A model generated the notes under the pieces. That model saw only the letters and a list, made by a program, of their open reading frames with translations, was not told the origin of the DNA and made no database searches. Positions 1 through 6,678 of a DNA stretch of 11,306 bases are shown here, piece after piece (position 1 is the first letter of the stretch; each line of letters starts with the position of its first letter). The position numbers and the translations under genes were made by a program. The stretch comes from JABDGR01 sp035546135 (GTDB lineage: Bacteria > Verrucomicrobiota > Verrucomicrobiia > Opitutales > JABDGR01), in contig DASZWY010000115.1 in assembly GCA_035546135.1 (NCBI GenBank), forward strand, positions 1 through 11,306, read 5' to 3'.

Positions 1-249
1 AACACGGTCGGGCTGTCGCCGCTGGGGCCCTACCACGCGCTGATGTATGGCCGGTCGCTTTATTTCGACATTGCCAAAGCGCGCACGGAACTCGGGTGGA
101 AGCCACAGTACTCGAACGAGGAAATGTTCGTGCAGAGCTACAAATGGTATCTCCAAAACCGCGAGAGGATCCTGCAAGCACACGGGGCGTCGCACCACCG
201 CTCCGCGGTGAAAGAAGGCGTGCTGGGCCTCGTGAAGCATTTATTGTAA
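1..249 (+). CDS. NAD-dependent epimerase/dehydratase family protein, C-terminal fragment
   Basis: The reading frame is open from base 1 to a TAA at 247-249, giving 82 residues of a gene that starts outside the window. The fragment contains S-P-L-G-P-Y-H, then a segment with D-I-A-K-A-R-T-E-L-G-W-K-P-Q-Y-S, then a helix ending S-Y-K-W-Y-L. This succession is typical of the C-terminal substrate-binding part of extended short-chain dehydrogenase/reductases acting on nucleotide sugars or similar compounds: a 'D-x-x-K-A-R-x-x-L-G-W-x-P' element followed by a 'W-Y-x-x-N' helix. The Rossmann NAD-binding domain and the catalytic Tyr-Lys pair lie upstream and cannot be seen, so the substrate is unknown. 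The last 30 residues (K-E-G-V-L-G-L-V-K-H region) look like a short family-variable tail. The family call is fairly secure; the exact activity is not. Confidence 0.8.
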   Translation, partial: NTVGLSPLGPYHALMYGRSLYFDIAKARTELGWKPQYSNEEMFVQSYKWYLQNRERILQAHGASHHRSAVKEGVLGLVKHLL

Positions 250-333
250 CCGAAAAGTGGTCGAATGGTCTAAGAAACGGCTGGCGAGGGCGTCATACCC
301 GGAATAACCTTAAACCCTGACCCAATTTTTCTC

Positions 334-1809
334 ATGAAAACCCTTCGGATTCTCCTCCTGCTGCTGGCCGCGGCCCAACCCGCGCCCGTGCGGGCCCAGT
401 CGTCGCTGACCATTTACAACCAGAACTTCGCCGTTGTGCGCGACGAGGTGCCGCTCGACCTCAAGGCCGGAGAAAACGTCGTGCCCTACACGGGCGTCAC
501 TGCGCAACTGGAGCCGGATTCCGTCATTTTGCGCGACCCGGTGGGCAAGGTGCCGCTGCGCATTCTCGACCAGGGCTACCGCGGCGACACGCTGAGCATG
601 GGCTATATGCTCCAGCTCAACGAAGGGAAGACGATTGATTTCATCGTGCGCGACAAGGACAACAAGGAATACACGGTGAAGGGGAAAATCGTGCGCAGCG
701 GCTACAACCCCGGCCAGGGCAACAATGACGATGGCTCCCGGCCTGGCAGTGACGCGCCGATTATCGAAGTGGACGGCGCGCTACGGTTTTCGCTGCCCGG
801 CGAACCTATATTTCCCAAGCTCGGTGACGACACGGTGCTCAAGCCCACGCTGACGTGGCGCATTGGCGCCGACGCCCCGGCAAAGCTCAATGCGGAATTG
901 AGCTACCTCACCAACGGGCTGAGCTGGAAGGCGGCCTACAACCTCCTTGCCCCGGAAAAAGGCGACACGCTGGACCTCGTCGGCTGGGTAACGTTCGAAA
1001 ACAATTCCGGCAAGGAATTTAGCAACGCGACCGTGAAGCTCATGGCGGGCAATGTGAACAAAATTCAGGAAAACCAGGCCTACCCCACCGCGCCGATGGC
1101 CAAGTCCATGCTGATGGCCGCCGCCGAAGCCCCGGTGTCGGAAAAAGCCTTCGACGAATTTCATCTCTACACACTCACCCGGCCGGTGTCGCTGCACGAC
1201 CGCGAGACCAAGCAGGTGGAGTTTGTGCGCGCCACGGGGGTCAAGGCCGCGACAATTTATATTTACGACGGCGCGGCGCTGGACAATTTCCGCGGCTGGG
1301 GCCCGGACATTATCGCGACCAATCCGGAATACGGCACGCAGTCGAACAAAAAGGTCTGGGTGATGAAGGAGTTCAAGAACAGCAAGGACAACGGCCTCGG
1401 CATCGCGTTGCCGGCGGGACGCGTGCGCTTTTACCGCAGCGACGACGCCGACCACAGCGTCCAGTTCACCGGCGAAAACAACCTCGACCACACGCCGGCG
1501 GACGAAACCGTGCGCCTCTACACCGGCGACGCGTTCGACCTCGTCGGCGAGCGCAAGCGCACGGACTTCCAGTTGGATAACCGCAACCGGGTCGCGCAGG
1601 AGTCCTTCGACATCACGCTGCGCAACCACAAGCAAGACCCGGTCGAAATCCGCGTCGTCGAGCACCTCTACCGCTGGAGCAACTGGGACATCATCCAGAA
1701 GAGCGATGATTTCACCAAGACCGACGCGCAGACCATCGAGTTCCGCGTGACGCTCAAGCCTGACGAGGAAAAGGTGGTGAGCTACACCGTGAGATATAAT
1801 TGGCGCTGA
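334..1809 (+). CDS. Exported DUF4139-family protein
   Basis: This is a 491-residue protein. Its N-terminus has a classic Sec signal peptide: K-T-L-R, then a Leu/Ala run, with a likely cleavage site near A-R-A-Q at about residue 21. The mature part is beta-rich and opens with a 'LTIYNQNFAVVRDEVPLDL' segment, a frequent start of DUF4139 proteins. A 'SYLTNGLSWKAAYNLL' motif follows at about 190-205, then a 'GWVTFENNSG' strand and a conserved 'LVxxKAGxVN'-like stretch. The last ~120 residues form the usual C-terminal strand pattern ending in 'VVSYTVRYNW'. These are hallmarks of DUF4139, whose biochemical role is unknown; members are mostly secreted or envelope-associated. ATG 334 is chosen because the signal peptide starts there. 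The leader immediately upstream is pyrimidine-rich with no Shine-Dalgarno. The gene converges on the toxin gene with 8 bases between the stops. The family call is good; the function is unknown. Confidence 0.85.
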   Translation: MKTLRILLLLLAAAQPAPVRAQSSLTIYNQNFAVVRDEVPLDLKAGENVVPYTGVTAQLEPDSVILRDPVGKVPLRILDQGYRGDTLSMGYMLQLNEGKTIDFIVRDKDNKEYTVKGKIVRSGYNPGQGNNDDGSRPGSDAPIIEVDGALRFSLPGEPIFPKLGDDTVLKPTLTWRIGADAPAKLNAELSYLTNGLSWKAAYNLLAPEKGDTLDLVGWVTFENNSGKEFSNATVKLMAGNVNKIQENQAYPTAPMAKSMLMAAAEAPVSEKAFDEFHLYTLTRPVSLHDRETKQVEFVRATGVKAATIYIYDGAALDNFRGWGPDIIATNPEYGTQSNKKVWVMKEFKNSKDNGLGIALPAGRVRFYRSDDADHSVQFTGENNLDHTPADETVRLYTGDAFDLVGERKRTDFQLDNRNRVAQESFDITLRNHKQDPVEIRVVEHLYRWSNWDIIQKSDDFTKTDAQTIEFRVTLKPDEEKVVSYTVRYNWR

Positions 1810-1817
1810 GGTAACGG

Positions 1818-2069
1818 TTACTGAAAACGATCATAAGTTCCATGCGGACCAATCCAGAACCAGACAATCCCCTCGGGGCGATCCTTGCCCAGCACGCGAT
1901 AGCGCAAGCTCACCCGAGCCGACCAAAACATTCCTGTTTTCTTAAGCTGCACCGACGGGTGGCGGGGATTGTCCTTCATTAGTGCGAAGGCCTTGTCCGC
2001 CAATTGCCGAATCCCTTCGGGCAGTAGCCGGTAGTGATGCCAGAACTCCGGTGAGGCAAAATGCTTCAC
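1818..2069 (-). CDS. RelE/ParE-like type II toxin
   Basis: This 83-residue protein has the size and pattern of RelE/ParE-superfamily toxins. An N-terminal helix (F-W-H-H-Y-R-L-L-P) is followed by a helix rich in A, D, K and L. The strands 'SVQLKKTGMFWSARVSLRYR' (about 39-58) then 'IVWFWIGPHGTYDRF' (about 68-82) follow, and the conserved arginines and the terminal H-x-x-Y-D element match the fold. RelE-type members cleave mRNA on the ribosome and ParE-type members poison gyrase; which applies here cannot be read from sequence. The start codon is GTG at 2069-2067. It overlaps the antitoxin TGA by GTGA, so translation is probably coupled and the antitoxin is made first. Hand-counted G+C for 1861-2220 is about 59%, against 70% in a 60-base sample of metX (2521-2580), which may hint at transfer. 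Confidence 0.8.
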   Translation of the reverse strand: MKHFASPEFWHHYRLLPEGIRQLADKAFALMKDNPRHPSVQLKKTGMFWSARVSLRYRVLGKDRPEGIVWFWIGPHGTYDRFQ

Positions 2070-2263
2070 AGCGGCGTGCAGCGCCCGGACTTGAAATCTT
2101 CGTCAGCCCGTTTGCCAGCTTCGTCAAAACGACCGGCCTTGAGGTCGGCCTCGATCTGGCGGTCCCATTGCTCGGCCGTGAACGCATCAAACCACTCCGA
2201 AAAACGGGCCAATTCGACACCGGAAAGCCGGCTCACGGCAGACTCGATTTCCTCGACACTCAT
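2066..2263 (-). CDS. Antitoxin of the RelE/ParE-like module (addiction-module component type)
   Basis: A 65-residue acidic protein starts at ATG 2263-2261. It begins with a helix 'MSVEEIESAVSRLSGVELARF', then 'EWFDAFTAEQWDRQIEADL'. A 'KAGRFDEAGKRADEDFKSG' segment and the terminal 'RCTPL' follow. This order (L-S-x-x-E-L-x-x-F-x-x-W, W-D-x-Q-I-E-x-D, A-G-x-x-D, D-F-x-x-G-R) is a recurring small antitoxin family found next to RelE/ParE-like toxins of the size seen here. I see no classical DNA-binding domain, so autoregulation, if any, would depend on the short N-terminal part or on the complex. The gene sits 49 bases downstream of the metX stop on the same strand. A possible promoter (TTGCTC, 16 bases, TAGTAT) lies so close that the transcript could be nearly leaderless. 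The pairing with the overlapping downstream gene is the strongest support. Confidence 0.8.
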   Translation of the reverse strand: MSVEEIESAVSRLSGVELARFSEWFDAFTAEQWDRQIEADLKAGRFDEAGKRADEDFKSGRCTPL

Positions 2264-2297
2264 GATTTAATACTAGCAAAATTAACTCGGAGAGCAA
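2264..2297 (-). promoter_or_regulatory. Possible promoter of the toxin-antitoxin operon
   Basis: On the minus strand, TTGCTC (2297-2292) and TAGTAT (2275-2270) are separated by 16 bases. They match the sigma-70 consensus at 3/6 and 4/6. Only six bases separate the -10 from the antitoxin ATG, so a start at the usual distance would produce a leaderless or nearly leaderless mRNA. There is no Shine-Dalgarno sequence. This is by eye only. Confidence 0.3.
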
Positions 2298-2312
2298 GCC
2301 CGCTTTGCACGG

Positions 2313-3503
2313 CTACACCTTCTCCGCGCCGAGGAAGGAGCGCAGCAGGGCGTAGAGGTCGGGGGAGTTGAGCAAAAAGGAATCGTGGCCGAGATCGGAG
2401 TGGACCTCGGCGTAGGTGGCGCGTTTGCCGGCGCGGAGCATGGCCTGGGCGATTTCGCGGTTCTGCTCAATGGGGAAGAGCCAGTCCGACGTAAAGCCGA
2501 CGACGAGCGCGCGGGCGGCCATTGGGGCGAAGGCGTCCTCGAGGCGTTCGTCCGGCCCGTGCAGGTCGAAGCGGTCGAGCGCTTTGGTGAAATAGAGATA
2601 CGTGTTCGCGTCGAAGCGGTTGACAAAGCTCTGGCCCTGATGCTGGAGGTAACTCTCGACCTCGAACTCGACGCCGAAGTGGCCGGGCGAATCGCCGTTG
2701 CCGGGCAGCGGCGAATTGCTCTGGCCGCGGCGGGCGCGGCCAAATTTCGAGTCGAGGCTCTTGTTCGACAGGTAGGTGATGTGGGCCATCATGCGCGCGA
2801 CGGCGAGGCCGACGTTCGGGCCTTTGTCCGGCTCGTAATCGCCCTGGTTCCAAGCGGGATCCTGCATGATGGCGCTGCGGCCCACAGCATTGAAGGCGAT
2901 GGCCTGCGCGCTTTGGCGGGCGGTGGTGGCGAGCGCGATGATGCTGCGCGCGTGTTCGGGGAAATCAATGCCCCATTGCAGGGCCATCATGCCGCCCATC
3001 GAACCGCCGACGACGGCGGCGAGGCTTTTGACGCCGAGGTGCTCGACCAGCCGGGCATGGGCGCGCACCATGTCGCGGATGGTCAGCGCGGGGAAATCGA
3101 GGTTGTAGCGGCGGCCCGTGCGCGGGTTGACCGAAGTCGGGCCGGTCGAGCCGCGGCAGCCGCCGAGACAGTTGGCGCAGATGACGAAGTAGCGACGCGT
3201 GTCGAAGGGCTTGCCGGGGCCGATGATATTGTCCCACCAGCCGGGCTTGCGGTCCTCGGGCGCGTGGCGGCCGGCGCAATGGTGGTCGCCGCTGAGGGCG
3301 TGGCAGATGAAAATCGCGTTGGTCCCGGCGGCGTTGAGTTCGCCGTAGGTTTCGTAGCGCAGGGTGAACTCGGGAATTTCCGCGCCGCAGTCGAACTTGA
3401 ACGGCTCGCGGGAAACGAAATCGCGCGGGCGCACCACGCCCACGTCGCCGCCCAAGATGGCGGAAACGGGCGCAGCAGCCACAGCGGTGTCGTCGTCACT
3501 CAT
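2313..3503 (-). CDS. metX: Homoserine O-acetyltransferase (MetX-type acyltransferase)
   Basis: This alpha/beta-hydrolase-fold enzyme transfers an acyl group (usually acetyl from acetyl-CoA) to the hydroxyl of L-homoserine in the cytoplasm, activating it for methionine synthesis. From the ATG at 3503 it is 396 residues, normal for MetX. The features seen are Y-E-T-Y-G-E-L-N near the start, 'ALSGDHH' (about 69-75), 'GCRGSTGP' (about 115-122), the nucleophile elbow G-G-S-M-G-G with Ser168, Asp340 in 'FTSDWLFP', and His373 in 'DLGHDSF'. A GTG at 3575 would add 24 low-complexity residues, but it lies 20 bases from the end of the SRP RNA. ATG 3503 fits the family start better. Acetyl and succinyl specificity are hard to separate in this family, so succinylation cannot be excluded. 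ffs lies upstream on the same strand, and no clear metX promoter is visible between them. Confidence 0.96.
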   Translation of the reverse strand: MSDDDTAVAAAPVSAILGGDVGVVRPRDFVSREPFKFDCGAEIPEFTLRYETYGELNAAGTNAIFICHALSGDHHCAGRHAPEDRKPGWWDNIIGPGKPFDTRRYFVICANCLGGCRGSTGPTSVNPRTGRRYNLDFPALTIRDMVRAHARLVEHLGVKSLAAVVGGSMGGMMALQWGIDFPEHARSIIALATTARQSAQAIAFNAVGRSAIMQDPAWNQGDYEPDKGPNVGLAVARMMAHITYLSNKSLDSKFGRARRGQSNSPLPGNGDSPGHFGVEFEVESYLQHQGQSFVNRFDANTYLYFTKALDRFDLHGPDERLEDAFAPMAARALVVGFTSDWLFPIEQNREIAQAMLRAGKRATYAEVHSDLGHDSFLLNSPDLYALLRSFLGAEKV

Positions 3504-3546
3504 CGGAAAGCGCAAGGATGGCGCAGGAAACCCGGGGGATGAAGCC

Positions 3547-3570
3547 AAAAAACCAGCCGAACGCGCCTGG
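3547..3570 (-). terminator. Terminator-like hairpin between ffs and metX
   Basis: On the minus strand, CCAG/CTGG arms enclose a G-G mismatch, two further C-G pairs and a 4-base loop. A run of six T follows directly. It could end ffs transcription a second time or act as an attenuator in a read-through metX leader. The stem is short and imperfect, and no folding program was run. Confidence 0.4.
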
Positions 3571-3576
3571 GTCACC

Positions 3577-3598
3577 GAATTCAGGCAATAAAAAGGCC
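3577..3598 (+). repeat. Imperfect 22-base direct repeat flanking ffs, copy 1
   Basis: It begins with GAATTCAGG and ends with GGCC, and matches 3830-3851 at 18 of 22 positions. It overlaps the ffs terminator T-run and the last bases of the RNA. It may be coincidental. Confidence 0.3.
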
Positions 3599-3690
3599 AG
3601 GCACCCTACGGCACTCGTGAAGCCTGGTTACCGTTGCTCCCTTCCGGGCCTGGCGGAGTTCACCGGTTCGACGTTGCATAGGACCCGGCC
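3595..3690 (-). ncRNA. ffs: Small bacterial signal recognition particle RNA (4.5S-type)
   Basis: Read on the minus strand, this 96-base segment carries the conserved SRP domain IV hairpin: GCCAGGCCCGGAAGGGAGCA, with a GGAA tetraloop (minus-strand complement of 3642-3645) and the AGCA side of the internal loop that binds Ffh. The ends pair: GGCCGGGU at the 5' end (from 3690) with the complementary strand ending UGCCUGGCC at 3595. TTTTT follows directly, as at an intrinsic terminator. The length matches the 4.5S class without an Alu domain. With Ffh and FtsY the RNA targets nascent membrane and secreted proteins to the Sec translocon. It lies about 90 bases upstream of the metX start. Assignment is from the conserved core and closing stem; the exact 5' end is approximate. 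Confidence 0.93.
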
Positions 3691-3769
3691 AAAGGGAAGT
3701 TTCGCACAACCCGACCTTGCCCGCAACCTTATTATTCGGGGCGATTCACACAATTTGAAGATGGAACGC

Positions 3770-3805
3770 GCGCTCCCTGCGCGTCGAGAAGCGTGCGCGG
3801 AGCGC
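3770..3805. repeat. GC-rich inverted repeat (hairpin) in the ffs / hydrolase intergenic region
   Basis: GCGCTCC (3770-3776) pairs with GGAGCGC (3799-3805), and an inner GCGC/GCGC stem extends the arms past a two-base bulge around a loop TCGAGAAG. It is the only obvious structure in the 224-base divergent spacer 3691-3914. No T-run follows on either strand, so it is not a standard intrinsic terminator. It could be an operator or a transcript-stabilising hairpin. Confidence 0.5.
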
Positions 3806-3829
3806 CCGCTCCACCACCCCAATGAGCCT

Positions 3830-3851
3830 GAATTCAGGGAACAAAGGGGCC
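3830..3851 (+). repeat. Imperfect 22-base direct repeat flanking ffs, copy 2
   Basis: This is the partner of 3577-3598 (18 of 22 identical, both starting GAATTCAGG). It lies upstream of the ffs promoter side and upstream of the hydrolase-like gene. Confidence 0.3.
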
Positions 3852-3914
3852 GCGTGGAGCATCTCCAAGGTTGCGCCGGTCGTGAAGTTGGTTTCTCATC
3901 TCTTCCCCCACCCC

Positions 3915-6668
3915 ATGAAGCGCCGCGAATTCATTGTGAAGACCGGATTGGCCGCCGCCGGTGGCGTGCTGGGCGGCACGTTGGGCGGCTGTGCCAGCCC
4001 GGGAAAAACCAGCACCGCCGGCAATGTCTCGGGCAATTTGGTTGCGCTGGTGGCCGACCCGGCGGACCCGGTGGTGGCGGCGGTCCCGACACAGTGGGGC
4101 GTTTCCCAATTGCGCGAGGCGATGACGGCGCGCGGCTATGTGCTGCAAATTGTGCCCACGCTGGGCGAAGTGCCGGCGGGGGCGCGCTGCGTGGTCATCA
4201 CCGGCGGCAACACGGCGCTGGCTCGCGACGCCGGCATCACCACGGCGAACGCACCCGAAGCGCTGGCCATCGCCGCGACCCAGCTCGGGGACCGTCCCGT
4301 GGTGGCGGCCGCGGGAACGGATGGCCGCGGGCTGATGTATGCGCTGACCGAAATCGCAGACGCATTGGCGTATGGCGAGATCCCCGAGTCCGTTTTGCCC
4401 GCGGGGGGCGGTGTGTTGCGCGAGCAGCCGGCGAACAAAATCCGCAGCGTGATGAAAATGTTCGTGTCCGACGTCGAGGACAAGGCGTGGTTCAACGACC
4501 GGGCGCAGTGGCGCGAATACCTATCCCTGCTGGCCGCGCAGCGCTTCAACCGCTTCAATCTCGCCTTTGGCCTGGGGTATGACGCGCCGAGCGGCGTGCG
4601 GGACTCGTACCTGTATTTCGCCTACCCGTTTTTGCTGGCGGTGCCGGGCTACGACGTGCGGGCGAGCAACTTGCCGGACGCCGAGCGCGACGCGAATTTG
4701 GCGATGCTGCGCTTCATCAGCGACGAGGCGGCGGCGCGCGGGCTGGATTTTCAGCTTGGGCTGTGGACGCACGCCTACCAGCTCACCAACAGCCCGCAGG
4801 CGAACCACGTCATCAGCGGCCTCACGCCGCAGACGCAGGCGCCGTATTCACACGACGCGCTGGAAATAATCCTGAAGGAGTGCCCGAACATCACGGGGGT
4901 GACGTTCCGCATCCACGGCGAAAGCGGCGTGCCCGAGGGCAGCTATGATTTGTGGCGGATGATTTTCGACGCCCTACCGCGCAGCGGCCGGAAGCTCGCG
5001 CTCGACATGCACGCCAAGGGCATGGACCAGCCGACGATTGACGCCGCGCTGAGCACGGGGATGCCGGTGACGATTTCGCCAAAATTCTGGGCGGAGCACC
5101 TGGGGCTGCCCTACCATCAGGCCGCCATCCGGCAAATGGAACAACCGCGCAATGCCCGCGGCGGCGGTGCGTTCGCGGTAAGCAACGGCTCGCGCAGCTT
5201 TCTGCGCTACGGCTACGGCGACCTGCTGACCGAAAACCGCCCCTACGGTATTTTAAACCGCATCTGGCCGGGCACCCAGCGGGTGCTGCTGTGGGCCGAT
5301 CCGGTGTTTGCCGGAGGCTACAGCCGGATGGGCAGTTTTTGCGGCGGCCTCGGCCACGAAATTTTCGACCCGCTGTCGTTCAAAGGGCGCAAAGGCTCCG
5401 GCCGGCCCGGCGGGCGCGACGGCTATGCGGACCTGAGCCTGCGCGCACCCGGCGGCGATTTTGAAAAATACCGCCAGACCTACCGGGTGTGGGGCCGGAT
5501 GCTGTACACGCCCGACGCCCAGCCGCAATCGTGGGAGCGCCCGCTGCGGCGGGATTTTGGCGAAGGGGCCGCCCAGGCGGAAATCGCGCTGGCGCACGCC
5601 AGCCGCATCCTGCCGCTGATTACGACCGCGCACCTGCCGGCCGCGGCGAACAACAATTACTGGCCGGAAATGTACGTGAACATGTCCATCGTGGACGCCG
5701 CCCGCGTGGACACGCGGGCGCCGACGCCCTACGGACCGAGCGAGACGCCCGCCCCCCGGCGCTTCGGCACCGTCAGCCCGCTCGACCCGCAACTTTTCCT
5801 GCGCATTGACGATTACGCCGACGAAATGATCGGCGGTCCGGCGAGCGTGAAATACACCCCGCTCGAAGTGGCGCAGTGGCTGGAAGATCTGGCGCAGTCT
5901 GCGAATGTTGCGGGCAACAAAGCGCGGGACAATGTGCCCGACCTCGGCGCGCCGGTCTTCCGCCGGCTGTCCACCGACGTGCAGATTCAATGCGGCCTGG
6001 GGCAATTTTTCGGAAAAAAAATGCGCGCGGCCCTGCTGTATGCGCTCTTTGAGCGCACCGGCGCAGCGTCCCTCGGCGTGGCGGCGCTTTATCAGTATCG
6101 CGAGGCGCGGCTGGTGTGGGTCCGGCTGGCCGAGCTGGCCGCGGCGGTCTATGTCAGCGACATGACGTACGGCAGCGACTGGTTCCAGCGCGGCAATTGG
6201 GCCGACCGGCTGGCGGCGATCGACCAGGACATCGACGCCATGGTGAAGCGCCCCCCACCCGCACCGACCGTGACCAATTTGCCCGCGGATCAAATCACCG
6301 CGCTGCAGCACATCGTCGAGGGCCGGCCGGAACCCCGGCCCGCGCCGAACGTGGCGCTCACCGCCCCGCCGCCGTTCCGCCGCGGCGAGCCGGTGAAAAT
6401 CATCCTGACCCGCGACGGCAACTCGCTGCCAAAATCCGCGCGGCTGTATTACCGCCACATCAACCAGGCCCAGGCCTGGAACACGGTGGTGATGACGCAG
6501 GATGCGGTGGATCGCTTCAGCGCGGAAATTCCCGGGTCGTACACGGACTCGCCTTACGCGCTGATTTTTTACTTTGAGCTCAACCGCAGCATGGACCGCC
6601 CGGCGATGTATCCGGGGCTCAATTCGCTCCTGGGCAACCAGCCGTATTTCCTGTTGCGCCAGGCGTGA
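3915..6668 (+). CDS. Tat-exported lipoprotein with glycoside-hydrolase-like architecture, family uncertain
   Basis: From the ATG at 3915 the product has 917 residues. Its N-terminus is a twin-arginine signal (K-R-R-E-F-I-V-K) running into a lipobox L-G-G-C with Cys26, so a folded, membrane-anchored lipoprotein is expected. Residues ~40-165 alternate strands and helices (V-V-I-T-G-G-N-T-A, G-R-G-L-M-Y-A-L) like the small N-terminal domain that precedes the barrel in GH67/GH20-type enzymes. From ~176 ('RSVMKMFVSD') a TIM-barrel-like region follows with 'LGLWTHAYQ', 'VTFRIHGESG' (His334, Glu336) and 'LALDMHAKG' (Asp364). Glu336 and Asp364 are candidate acidic residues only. A helical part and a beta-sandwich-like domain (~812-917) complete it. 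An upstream ATG at 3822 gives 31 extra residues that bury the Tat signal, so it is rejected. No Shine-Dalgarno. Substrate unknown; polysaccharide or glycoside hydrolysis is inference. Confidence 0.65.
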   Translation: MKRREFIVKTGLAAAGGVLGGTLGGCASPGKTSTAGNVSGNLVALVADPADPVVAAVPTQWGVSQLREAMTARGYVLQIVPTLGEVPAGARCVVITGGNTALARDAGITTANAPEALAIAATQLGDRPVVAAAGTDGRGLMYALTEIADALAYGEIPESVLPAGGGVLREQPANKIRSVMKMFVSDVEDKAWFNDRAQWREYLSLLAAQRFNRFNLAFGLGYDAPSGVRDSYLYFAYPFLLAVPGYDVRASNLPDAERDANLAMLRFISDEAAARGLDFQLGLWTHAYQLTNSPQANHVISGLTPQTQAPYSHDALEIILKECPNITGVTFRIHGESGVPEGSYDLWRMIFDALPRSGRKLALDMHAKGMDQPTIDAALSTGMPVTISPKFWAEHLGLPYHQAAIRQMEQPRNARGGGAFAVSNGSRSFLRYGYGDLLTENRPYGILNRIWPGTQRVLLWADPVFAGGYSRMGSFCGGLGHEIFDPLSFKGRKGSGRPGGRDGYADLSLRAPGGDFEKYRQTYRVWGRMLYTPDAQPQSWERPLRRDFGEGAAQAEIALAHASRILPLITTAHLPAAANNNYWPEMYVNMSIVDAARVDTRAPTPYGPSETPAPRRFGTVSPLDPQLFLRIDDYADEMIGGPASVKYTPLEVAQWLEDLAQSANVAGNKARDNVPDLGAPVFRRLSTDVQIQCGLGQFFGKKMRAALLYALFERTGAASLGVAALYQYREARLVWVRLAELAAAVYVSDMTYGSDWFQRGNWADRLAAIDQDIDAMVKRPPPAPTVTNLPADQITALQHIVEGRPEPRPAPNVALTAPPPFRRGEPVKIILTRDGNSLPKSARLYYRHINQAQAWNTVVMTQDAVDRFSAEIPGSYTDSPYALIFYFELNRSMDRPAMYPGLNSLLGNQPYFLLRQA

Positions 6669-6678
6669 GCGCGGCGGC

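Noticed and set aside
781..1665. 294-residue minus-strand open frame in the DUF4139 gene
   Set aside because: It is a shadow frame; the plus-strand product has a signal peptide and family motifs.
1811..1821. GTAACGGTTAC palindrome between the DUF4139 and toxin stops as a bidirectional terminator
   Set aside because: The arms are only five bases with a one-base loop, and there is no T-run on either side.
2385..3542. 385-residue plus-strand open frame antisense to metX
   Set aside because: It is a GC-driven antisense frame rich in Ala, Val, Gly and Glu with no domain; metX on the other strand has a full catalytic triad.
3504..3600. SAM riboswitch in the metX leader
   Set aside because: A riboswitch would be expected for methionine genes, but the gap is short and I recognise none of the conserved SAM-I, SAM-II or SAH core sequences.
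3822..3914. Upstream ATG extending the hydrolase-like protein by 31 residues
   Set aside because: It would place the twin-arginine signal and lipobox internally; ATG 3915 gives a proper Tat lipoprotein N-terminus.
3518..4582. 354-residue plus-strand open frame running from metX's start across ffs into the hydrolase gene
   Set aside because: It spans a structured RNA gene in antisense and then an alternative frame of a well-supported gene.
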